Below, piece after piece: positions 10,952-23,070 of a stretch of 64,000 nucleotides of DNA. The notes under the pieces were generated by a model. The model was given only the letters and a program-made list of their open reading frames with translations, did not search any database and had not been told where the DNA came from. The stretch is taken from NCBI RefSeq assembly GCF_001625305.1, contig NW_017802447.1, positions 1,057,812 to 1,121,811 of the forward strand, given 5' to 3'. Both the position numbers and the translations under genes were made by a program. This DNA comes from Branchiostoma belcheri (lineage: Eukaryota > Chordata > Leptocardii > Amphioxiformes > Branchiostomatidae). Each line of letters begins with the position of its first letter. The first letter of the stretch is position 1.

Positions 10952-12864
10952 ATGGCCTTGCCAAGGGTCTTCTTCGACATTACCGCTGATGGTAAGCCTC
11001 TGGGGCGTATTACCATGGAGGTAGGTTACACAATTTGCTTCATTTTTATAACGTCTTCGAGAATTTATTAGTCGCATGATCGTTCATGGCTTCACCACAC
11101 CTGGATAGGACTAACTGTTACACTCCCTGAGCGTCAAGAAATCCATGGTGAAATTGTCGTCTTTAATTTCTGGAATGTCCGATTTCCTTCAGTATTTTAG
11201 CCAAGCACTATGAAATGCATTGTTCTTCCAATCGCACCGAGTTTCTTTAAATCGGATACCGTCTTGCCATTACAAATCATATCATGGCCAGCCTCCTTTG
11301 TGATATTTTTGCCTTACAAATTGTACATCACCCATGTTTGACATTTTATGATCATTTTGCAGCTCCGAGCTGATGTTGTCCCCAAGACGGCAGGTAAGAC
11401 ACACAATTGAATGCCATGTACATTATGTACCATATCATCAGTGTAAAGGCTACTCTTACTCTTACTCTTAATCACCCATTACACTAATAAGTTCAGTCTC
11501 ATATTTTTGTGTGTTCGTTATTTCTGCCATAATATTTAGTCCCTCCACTGTAGTTCAGACCCCATGTAGCGATGTACTGAATTACTGTACTGTAGTTTTG
11601 TGATAAAGTGTGTCAAGATAGTGCATATTTGTATTTTTGTATTGCTACATGTATCTGCCTCCAAAAAATCATGACCCTAGCATTGCCCAGAACAAGAGAT
11701 TTCAAAACTTGTTATGCTGCAGTACAAAGGAAAGCAAGCACGGGGTCTAAAACCTAATCATTTCTTGAATAGGTGAAGACCTACCCACCTACCAAATTTT
11801 AAGACAATCCATCCATAGCTTAGAACTTGACTTACCGAGCTAAACTACACTCTTTGTCTTGTACAGAGAACTTCCGTGCCCTGTGTACTGGAGAGAAGGG
11901 CTTTGGGTACAAGGGGTCGAGCTTCCACCGTGTCATCCCTCAGTTCATGTGCCAGGGGGGTGACTTTACCCGGGGGAACGGCACCGGAGGCAAGAGCATC
12001 TACGGCGAAAAGTTTGCAGATGAGAACTTCCAGCTGAAGCACACTGGTAAGAGGAACGGCCACAGCAAGATTGTTTTAGGCCTAGGAAAATGTTGTTTCC
12101 GGTTTTCCAACCGACCCTAGCAAATCCTGTCGATCTGAGCCTTTTTTATCGACCCCTGGTAAGACTACAGAATTTTCAATCTGACATCTCAATTTCAAAG
12201 CCTCAGAAGTCCGAAACATCATTTAATGCATTTTCAGAAGCAATTCTTTTACCTTCAGTAAATCGGGTGAAAACAAGAGGACGGGTTCTTGAAACAGCCC
12301 CAATACATTGTTAAACTTGTAGGATCATTTTAGCCAACATCTAAAAGAAAGAAAAGAAGAAAATCCCAAATAGTTTTTTTCAGGACTGAAACTTCCCTGT
12401 AAAATGTAGAGTTGCCCAAGTTTAGAACAGGAGAGCTTGTCATGGAAAAAGAGGCTCAATTGCTTAGATCTGTGATATACCGTTACTGTTCACTGTAAGT
12501 GCTGTGGCATTTTGTCGTAACTGTAGCTTACTGTTTTCTGTGTTACCGTAGGCCCAGGTATCCTGTCCATGGCTAATGCTGGCCCGAACACCAACGGTTC
12601 ACAATTCTTCCTGTGCACTGTAAAGACAAACTGGTAAGTTAATACTTTTCTAATGATGAATCTCGTGTGGTGCTGCTTAGTACCCCAACATGAAAAAAAG
12701 TAACGCATGCCTCATGTTTCCGTTTCAGGCTGGACGGCAAGCACGTAGTGTTCGGGAGTGTTGTGGAGGGAATGGACGTGGTGACGGCTGTCGAGAGCTA
12801 CGGCAGCAAGCCGGCTGGTAAAACCTCGGCAAAGATCGTCATCGCCGACAGTGGGCAGCTGTAA
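10952..12864 (+). CDS. PPIA: Cyclophilin A-type peptidyl-prolyl cis-trans isomerase, complete
   Basis: Five exons: 10952-11020, 11363-11393, 11867-12046, 12552-12633, 12729-12864. They give exactly 165 aa, the same length as human PPIA. It interconverts cis and trans X-Pro bonds during folding and is the cyclosporin-binding fold. The active-site set is intact at the human positions: R55, F60, M61, Q63, A101, N102, F113, W121 and H126, with the signature [15 protein letters not shown]. There is no signal peptide or mitochondrial presequence, so the product is expected to be cytosolic. The start ATG sits in a good context (AAAAATGGC) and all introns are GT-AG with matching phases. It is convergent with the Ig-EGF gene downstream. 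An ancestor of PPIA and PPIF (mitochondrial) is equally possible; sequence alone does not separate them. Confidence 0.96.
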
Positions 12865-13081
12865 CAGGGCACCGGCATAGGCCCTGTTTCCTATCAATAT
12901 ATGCTAGAGTTCAGTTCAGAAGCCGCGTATGTCTCTACTAGGGTGCAATCATGATACGTACACTTAACATGTATGCTACTAGTATCTTATAGGTGATCAC
13001 CAAGCGCAGGCATAGCAGATAAGATGGAAAATACGAATGGATTCAGGAATCGCTCATGCTGTCAATGATAAGGAGTAATGC

Positions 13082-13087
13082 AATAAA
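13082..13087 (+). terminator. Polyadenylation signal of the cyclophilin gene
   Basis: AATAAA lies 218 nt after the stop codon, a normal 3' UTR length, followed by a T-rich and TGTT-rich stretch. Confidence 0.7.
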
Positions 13088-13099
13088 CTGTGAAATCTT

Positions 13100-16000
13100 C
13101 AAATTTACTTGGCAAATGTTGTCCTTTTACTTATCTTTCAACCCCAAGAAGATATTTTTTCATCTCAAAGTTTATGTTGATAGATCGACATTGAAGACAA
13201 GTATGTGAAAAGGCCTGGATGCTGGTTCTTAATTACAATGGTTTTTACAGGGGTACAACATGTGCACAATATGTACCTAATTTGGTCACGTACAAAACAA
13301 AATCAGGACAATCCGTCTACCGGCTTCTGAGTTATCATTCTTCAGAGTTTTTTTTAAAGAAATGTCCCTGCAGTTCCATAACAAGGTGCTAGGGGTTTTT
13401 ACACCACTTACTCCTTGGGTCAGACATGTTCCTGGTTGTACACAACCCGCTACATCAACGTAGGAACACAACAGGTGAACCATTTTTGAACTTGACCTTC
13501 GTTTCCACAACTGTTATTCACCTACCAAATATCATGAATATCCATTCACAACTTCTTGAGTTATACTGTTGACATACATACAGACCCACACCACAGCCTC
13601 TCTACCATGGAGTCATGGACATACCGAAAACATACCCTTTTGGCAAAGGCAACCATCCCATACAATGGCGGACAAAGGTTCAGACAAGCAAAGTTACAAT
13701 TCTACCCCTACTATCTGCTTGGTTTTTATTCATATGGTAAATACTATGGTGGAAGGGAGTCTGATTGAAGATGTTGTAATACTAGTAATAAGAATGCAGG
13801 AATGAATTGAGTGAAAACATGTTTTATTTGTGGAGTGCATCTCTTAGTACATGTTCTACTCTCAGTTCATCATACAACAACTCTGAATACCAATGAGAAC
13901 AAACATGAAAGCAACAATGGTGTGCCATGGAGACAAAACATGAGGAGGTAAGCTCAAACCTGCAGTCAAACTGTAGAAGAGGCAAATGATGAGGATGGTG
14001 ATACAGGGACTTTTCTTCCATGTCTTTGTAAGGCTGCATCTATATTCAATCGGTTCTCAAATTCCCCTGGTTCCTTTTTTTCTGTGGAGAAAAAAATGGG
14101 TTCTGACTCAGCTCCAAAATGCTCATATTTTGGCCGCAACAGTTGGAGAAAGGCCTACTCTTCTTAGTTGTAACAGTTCTTCAATGCAGTGGTTTCATTA
14201 AAAGTTAAAAATTCATTGTTAACATTAAAAAACAGCCTAGTATGCTGACTTCATCATAGCTCCTATCATAGCATTTTTGGCTGCATTCACCTGTTGTTTT
14301 TTGGGGGGTTAATATTTTTTTGACAAATTCTGAGAACCAACAAATCAAACTGTTCTGACCCAAGATTAGAATACCTAGCAAAATGACAGTGACTCCCTTG
14401 CAACAAAATACATGTATCAAGTACATAACGAAGGCATGAAGTGTCTAACACAACAACACACCATTCTTATTATATAAATCTACTGTTTTCAAAGATTACA
14501 GTCCAGGACAAAACTGAGCTGATGTTGTAGTGGACCTACAGGTAACGTAGTTACATGGCGATAATAGACCGCCAATGTACTACATCGATATAGACTCAGG
14601 CCTTATATTTTTTATAAAAGGTGTTGTACTAATATCCCAGTACATGATATCAACAGCTATAAAAAGCCAGATAAAAATCAGAAACTGCTACCACTGCTTA
14701 GATTTTTTTTATTTACAGTTAATCTTGGTGTAGCATGTAGATGTTCTGGATGGCAGAAAATTACCACAACAACACATTTTCAAACAGTTCCTAATCGTTA
14801 TAAAATAGTTTCATCCTACCAGACACCTACAAATGTGCTGATACCAAACGAGAGCAGAAAAAAACATAACCATTCTCTGTCTTTGTTCCGCCCAATCCGA
14901 ACAGTTATAGCAGAACAAACAGACTTGTAATGCTGCAGTTCAATGGATTACGCTGTTAAAATTTGAGTACCGGTCCTACATTTTACGAATGGTCATGATG
15001 TCTACAACGTAATACATTGTACAGTGGTTATACTTGAATACATGTAGTACTAGTAGTCTATAAATGGTTTTATTGGTATATTGGAAACCAATATAAGGAG
15101 TGAAGACTTGTGTACAAAAGAAGTAGCTTTTTGCTGCATTTCACTGCCAAATATGAAAATTAACATACCCCCTATAGAATTATAGGGAATCAAATGAGAC
15201 ATTTTTCAAAATTCAATGGCAATGTGAAGCCAAAAATGCCATACAATCTAAGGTAACGTCACAAGCTTGGAAATTCAAGACATAGTTGTGAATTTGAAAA
15301 TGATGTAAACGATTGCTATATACATGTAGCTTCAGCTCCTCAATCTGTCAATGATGTCTGAATCAATGCACTACTTGGGTCTGATGTATGAAGGCACAGC
15401 CGCTAGAAGATACCACCGGTAGCACAGGAACAGCAAAACATTGGAATGCAAGACTTCACTGGAGGCAAAACTCTAAGAAACACAACCAGAATGGCTTTCA
15501 ACAGTGCCAAGTCACCAACTGGCACCATCATTTCTGCTCCAAACAAGTAGCACTTATCAATGGACAGGAGAAGGATGTAGGTAATATGTGCTATTTATTT
15601 TTTTTTTACTCAATAAAACAAACCTGATTATGGATATTTCACAGAAAATCCACTACTAAAGAAATAAATCTGACATGTCTGCAGCAATGCAAAGAAACTG
15701 GTGAAGCATTTTTTTTTTCCTACTGTACATCCCCTTCCCCTGCCTACCCCTTGGGGTGTACATTGATTAGTGCCACATTAATGTTTCCCTCTGGAAGATC
15801 ATACAACAAGAAATCAGTAGACCATTGTCAAGACCATATAATCTTTCCAGCAGAATAAAATTTTCACCTTAGCTTAGCTTGATATTTGCGTATCACTGAC
15901 CATTGGCTATTGATTGAATGGAAGCATGGAACAGCACCAAACATAAATACATTGTACCACTTAGGCCTGGGAAATATTGTTGTATTTCCGGTTACTGCCC

Positions 16001-17336
16001 TGAAATAATTTTTTTTTAGATCTTGGTTCAACAGATACAGCCCAACAATGTACAACTGAAATGTATTACATGTAGGCCTTGTCCTTCCATTTGCTTGTGG
16101 GGAAGGGACAAATGTTTCACCTGATTCACTGAATAAAAGTTGGCTTCCGAAAATGTGTGACATAAAGTTTCAGATTGCTTTAAATTCAGATGTCAGATGG
16201 AAAATTTTATGGCCTTTCCAGCAGTTGACCCTAAAAAAGGCTAGGGGTACAGAAGGTTGGTTTTTGCTCAGTTTGGTCAAGTAACCGGAAAGAGCATTTT
16301 TTTATCTAGGCCTTACTACTTTACACATACACTCGTGCCCGTTGCATTACAAAATGTGCATAGACAGGGCAAAAGTAACTATTTCTGCAACCCAGTTTCA
16401 ACCCACTCCATATAAGTATTGTGCAGTCAAATAAAACCAAGTACTGGCCACAAGCAAGGTGCTTGATTATCACACTATTTGGTACATACAATGTAAAATT
16501 GCACTTATAAACAGACCTACAATAGTCGTGCATAGTTTAAGGCTCACATACAGTGTATATCTAAGACACAATATTTTTAAGTACTCCTCTCCAACACCTT
16601 TGCTATTAAGTACAGGATAAAAAATAAATCTAATTTTACTACGAAGAATTCAGGAATTTACAACTCTGGTGGAAGAACTACAATGTACCTGTAGAGTGAG
16701 TGACATGAAGTTTTCACCTACCTTCTTACTACATGTTGCAACATGCACAAGATGATGAAATCTATGTTTCTCCATTTCTCACACAGCATACTGTACAATA
16801 TCATACCCGTCTTGACTTCCATCTGTGACTTTCTACATTCTCTGCAATCTACAAATTTTACAATTACTGCTACGTTTACTTTCATTTTTGTCTACAACAC
16901 TGTATTTGTTACAATGTTTCCATATCTGACCAGACTTGCATGATGTTGCCTGTATTAGTATGGTTTACTCCAAACAACTTTCACATGTCAACGCACAAAC
17001 AGATGGATTGTATAAATCTGTGTTTCAATTTTATGAGACAATGACTAAATAAAAAAGTTCCCTTTTGCAACATTGATAGTTCTTGCCATAAATACCAACA
17101 TACACTCAATCATCATTGAAAATTATGACAATGTACAATTTGCTATCAAAAACCAAAGTAGGAAGTCATAAAAAATGTAGAACTTCAGGTTTGTATAAAG
17201 TTTGTTCTTAGATGACAGTGAGGTTAGTTTTGGCAAGATGCTGCTTGTTTATTTTTCTGCGAGTGGAAAATGACTACCGGTATCTCTGTACTTCACAGAA
17301 GTTTATGTCCAAGTAGGTAACTAGACTTCAGATGTG
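13100..17336. other. Convergent intergenic region with the probable 3' UTR of the Ig-EGF gene
   Basis: No coding sequence is recognised. The region lies between two convergent genes. The minus-strand 3' UTR of the Ig-EGF gene starts at 17336 going left. A possible minus-strand AATAAA (plus-strand TTTATT) lies at 17248-17253, very close to the stop. Others occur at 13823-13828, near 14709 and near 15597, so the true cleavage site is not determinable here. The sequence is AT-rich with many ACATGTA words. Confidence 0.4.
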
Positions 17337-20300
17337 TCAAACAGTTGTGTCTTGCATGTCGGGAAGGTTTTTGATGTGGTTGACATCGATGAAGACGTCA
17401 TCTCGGCTGCCGTGCAGATCCTCTGGTTCTTCTGAGATGGCATCCTCCATTTCTACATCCTCAACATGCCCTGTGGAGGAGACATAGGGGGTCTTGGGTG
17501 ACTGGGCCATTGTACATAACACAATACGGTATTACAGTCAAACCTACCAAGTGGCCATCTCTTCAAGCTGGCCACTTTTTCTAGGGCCCAAAATTTTTTC
17601 CATAGGCGCAAGCATTAGTGACCTGCCCAAGACGGCCACCTGTCCAGGAAGACCACCTCTGTCTTCTGGGTGGTCTTCTTGAACCTGTGGCCTTCTTGGT
17701 TGGACTGTACTTCTATCTTCAGGATAAGTTTGGAATGTGAGGAAAAGGAAGGTGGAAGATTTTGGAAAAACTATTACCTATTACAAGTTTAGGTTCCCCA
17801 TATTATGCATACATTTCTATGAATTAACAAGCAATATTTGATTACAAAATGCATACATGTATACTGTTCTTTATTCAACAGATGTGAAAACTCATTGGTT
17901 GTTGAATAAAGTACAGTCTTATACATGTACATGTATATGTACAGTCTCTTGCCAAACTGATCATACTAATTCTGTGTAGTTTTATATTAGTCTAGTGTCA
18001 TATGATAGTACATTGCATGTTGAATAAACCTGGAACTTATTAGTTTAGTGTAACTCATTAGTGTACAAGAAGACTATTGTGTACATGTGCTGTGCCTGCC
18101 TTACCATTCAGTTTCCAGTTCTTGCCCACATAATGTTCCCTCCCCTCTATAGCAAAGCCAGCCCAGAATGCAGGTGAGCAGGGCAGAGGGTGGGTAGAGT
18201 CTGTGGGGAGGGGGAGGAGGGGAGGGGGGAGCAGGTTTAAATAGGGTCATGACATGTGGACAGGTACATGTATGACTTACTAGTATATATGTAGATCAAT
18301 GTCACTGGAACCATACAATAATCATAAAACAAGAAGCATACAATTTCCTTTCAACTTCAGAGATACAACTTTCACTCAGTCTGATGAAAAAGTTTGAGTG
18401 GGTGATACATGTACATGTATTTTCTTCCCGTAAAACAAAAATTAACTCAAACCACAATCTTTTTCTTTTTCAGTTACGTGTATAACAGCAATTTTGTGTG
18501 TTTCTAAAGGCAAGTGATAGAATGATGACATCTACCTTGAATTGGAATTGCTGACTTTAGGGCAATTTTTGAAAGCTCATACTAGCAAACACACATTTCA
18601 GTTCACGTACAATGTCCAGTCCACAAGTCATAACGTATGACTAGCATGGAATGACAAGCATTGAGTGTGAAGGGGTAGCCAAAGTTCTGTAACTGTTTGC
18701 AGTTATTGATGAAGGTATAGTTGATATTTGTCCTTATCATGTGCAGACTCCCAATGCATAATTAGACAACACTTACTTTTAAACTTTGTATATCCCCATC
18801 ACAGAGACAATAGACTTACAGAGACTCACATATTATGCAGATGTAAAAAAACAAGAACAAAGCTGCGTTTCTTACCGTTAACTTTGGTATTTTCGACCAC
18901 GTATGTTCCCTGCCATTTCCTCTTGCGACAGAACCAGACCAGTAGGACGATGAGAACCAGCGCCAGGACGCCGGCCACGATCCCGTACGCGATGTTCCGC
19001 TGCTTCGCTGCCGCCTGAGCCGCTGTGCTGCCATACTGACATCTCTCTCCTTCATACATGATGGGACACCTGAGATACAAACATGGACATGTAGGCATTA
19101 TTAAGGGCTGACCTAGAAAAATCTCAGTCAAATGTGGACAAAACCTTTTTTTGGGTCCATAATGTGCACACTTTTTACAATGTAATTTTAAGCTTTCTTC
19201 AAACACTGTTAAAAAATCTAATGTACAATGCATTCAGTATCTTACAAATGTCAAAAGACTCATTGAATTATGTCGATGTAGGTTAGACATCCAGGTAATG
19301 AGATACTAGTACACAAGGAAATTGTCAGTGATGGTCATTGACAAAGAGCAGTGGATGCTACTTGTATCGTCTAACAGTTTTCAAAACCTATCCAGTTGCT
19401 TGAACAACTTCCTTGTGCATCTCTTGACATAGGTAACTGTACAACACAGAATGAGTTGTACTTACGTGCACCCCACCCCCAGTTGGTCCACATAGAAACA
19501 GATGCCACCATGTAGACAGAAGCCGTCATATTTAGGGGGGCATTCCTCCTTGTGTCCGGTGGTGAATGTTTCTATGGGAGCTGAGAGAAGACAAGACAAA
19601 CAGGTTACTACTACAGTGTATCTGCAAAGATATCTTTAGTCCATGTAAGAAAAGACTGTACAGAGCTATGAGGTCATCATCATCATCATCAGCTATGAGG
19701 TAAAAATACAGATACTTCTACATGACTCTATATACAGTTTATCACTCTACTACTGTACTACAGACATATTTCAACCGCGAACTTCAAACACTGCGAAAAA
19801 CGTCTTTTTCCTCTTACTGTGAAAATAAAACCACTGTGAAGATAATTACATTTACAGTATTAGTTTTACACTATCTCCTTGAGTGAAATGTGAACCTGAC
19901 AAATGCAGCAACAATATATCTATGTTACAGTTGATTGACTGCATCTTTACCCTTTACATACTTTGGATACTATACATAAGAAGGTACATGTAACCTTAAC
20001 CAAATGTAGAACTGGTTTTGAAACAGTATATACACTACATCATGTATGTATGAAAGTTTATTCCTATGTTTCATAGGAATACTGATATGGAAACATTCAT
20101 ATTATCTTAAAGTTATACACTTGCAACCAGTAATAACTCTTAATATATTATAAAATATACACGTATAATATATTATATGTACATGTAGTGCTAAGTATGA
20201 CTGCAAAGGAAATTTCAAATAAATTCTGCACTAGTTTGGAGTCTAAATGGAAATACACAGACTAAACATTCCAACATTTAAGCATACATATTTACACAGG

Positions 20301-23034
20301 TAATAAAAAGCTCTGTACACATTATTAAACTACTGTACATTATATACAATGTGATGATAATAACTGCTGGGCAAGAAACCCAGAGGACTTCTCACTAGCT
20401 CTAAATTTTGTGTGAATAAATACATGTGACTAAAAGGGAAGAAGGCTGTCTTACTTGTAGGGAAACAGTTGTCCATAGTGAAAGCGTAGCATCACATCAG
20501 AAAACATGGGCATAAAACAGTGACCCTGGTTAGTCCACCCATACAACAGACATTAGCTACACACACAAAAATACTCCAGGACGTCCAAGTACTATTTATG
20601 GTACTGTGACCAGGGAAAACATGTCTGCTACATTCGTGACCTCAGTTACTGACATGGTTCTTCTCTCAATGTCATAGTGAAAATAGCTTACACAAGAGAA
20701 ACTACTAGTACTAGAAACTACTAAATAGAGAAGTCACATACACATAACAGCACAGTGCTACGTTGTAAGTACAAGTCAGTAACATGTCAAGAATTGGAAC
20801 TAGATAAAAAGAAATATATATACTGTAGAAATAAATATACATCCATTTACAAACAACTTTTATTCACATTGCCAAGTTTTGAGTTAGTGTGATGTACTGA
20901 AGGGCAGTAACTTTATCAATGTTTAAAACAGTCAACAAAACAAGTTTTAACACACATTACATGACATTCTTTGTCCCTGACATTTAGAATACTCTACAGA
21001 GGTCTCTTTCATGTGTAGTGCGACATACACACTTGACAGAAGAACACACATATAGACAGCAGAAAGCCAGACTTACTGCTATAGTTCTGCCAATGCCTCG
21101 AACCTTTGCACAGCAGCATAGAGTAAGCAATTTGTTAGAAAAGGAAAAAAAATTAACAGTACTTAGCAGTCTCCTAGATTGTTAGAAAGTAAAATATGAG
21201 ATAGAATAATGGAAGAGATAGATCAGTAGAGAGCATGTACGATGTATGTACCATTCATGTGTATGTAATGTATGTACATGTAATGCCAACAATTATCTAA
21301 TATATATAATAGAATCAACTAGCATTTATAACCTATACACATCTTTATATTCTTGTCTTAACTACAATGTATCTACTAGTCATTTATCCTAACTTCAATC
21401 TGGTGTGCTGATAAAAAAAAACTTGCAGTAAAGGAGTGCCACCTAGTGATCTACTTGAAATCTGCAGACAGTAATCATTGTCGCAAATAAGTAGTCACTA
21501 ATAACAGGTAAAGGCTCTTATCATAAATGTATCACACAGCATACAATTATTTCCCTATGAATATCCCTGTCAAATTATTCTGTATAATTGCTTGGCTATT
21601 GTCACTTATTAACATATGTTGTACAGCCCAAAATGTCGGCAGAACGTACTTTATTGTGCATAATGTCTCTTTTAAGGTCATATTTGCATATTAAATTTAA
21701 AGGATAACAACCCGTCTATAGTTATTAATGTTGTGTGGGGAAAGATATCATCTGTAGCGGGTAAAATTCTGATGCAACATTGACCAAACATCCGATGAAA
21801 ATCATATAAAAATCTGTGTTTTGTGCAGCCACAGTACATTCTGCTGACATGCTGTACATCAACAGTGAAATGGAAATACAGTAAAACAAATCCTTACCAT
21901 TGGTTGGTACAAGTGTTGGTGGAGTACCGATGTACACGGAAGCCTTCGTCGCTCCTCTGTTGTTGACCACGCGGCAGGTGTAGTTCCCGTAGTCCCGCGC
22001 TCTCACGTTCTGTATCGTCAGGATGCTCTCCGTGTTGCCGGGGGTGATGGAAATGATCAGTCGGTTTTCTCCATCTCTGTGGAAATGCAAAACTGTTGGT
22101 CATAAGTACATGTACTAAAGAAATTCCTGATCTGTACTGTACCTCTTTACCATGAACTTATCATTACCGTTATCAAATCATTTGCGGCCACTGTGAAGAT
22201 TTAGTTCTGTGAACATGTCCATTTTTCTAGACAATGACATCTTGCTGCTGTGAAGACATTTTTCTTACTTAGAGTTTCTAAGAATTGCTACTATCATTAC
22301 TGCACAGTAAGAGTACAAACAAAACTGGTGACCATGTGTGGGAGAATACCTGACCCTGGGATACAGGAACTGCTGCAGGCCGTGCCCTTGAACCTGGCAG
22401 GGTAGAAAATGTCTGACATTTCTTCTGCTCTCTCAGCCACCTGGGGCTAATAGAGACACAAAAACAAGATACATTTATACTGACCTGACTGCTGTTCCAT
22501 CCCCGGATGATGATCCCTGAGACAAACTGTACTAACCTGAGTGCTGTTCCATCCCTGAGACAAACTGTACTAACCTGAGTGCTGTTTCATCCTTGAGACA
22601 TGGCAAGTGTACTAACCTGAGTGCTGGTCCATCTTAGAGACATGACAAGCTGTAATGACCAAAGTGCTGTTCCATCCCTCTCAGAAAAGCTGGACTGACC
22701 AGAGTGCTGTTCCATCCCTTTCAGACAAGCTGTACTGACCAGAGTGCTGTTTCATCCCTGAGACACAACAAGGGGTACTGACCTGAGTTCTGTTCCATCC
22801 CTGTACCAGTAGAACATGGGTCTGGGGTTTGCAGTCGCGATGCAGGTCATTGTTGCCAGGCTTCCCTCCAGGAGCTCTGATGGCATGGCCAGCTACAAAA
22901 CACAGGCAGAGAACATGACAATTAGGAATATGGCAGACATCGCCCCCTTACCCATACTGCTTTGCAACTAACTCTTCCAGTCCCAAAGATACAACCCTTA
23001 CAGTACTCACTCACTCACTCCCTCACTCACGCAC

Positions 23035-23070
<36 letters not shown>

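Noticed and set aside
20455-20530. Possible extra exon of the Ig-EGF gene ending in a GTAAG donor
   Set aside because: No acceptor that keeps the phase could be found, and exons 21898 and 19580 already join in phase.
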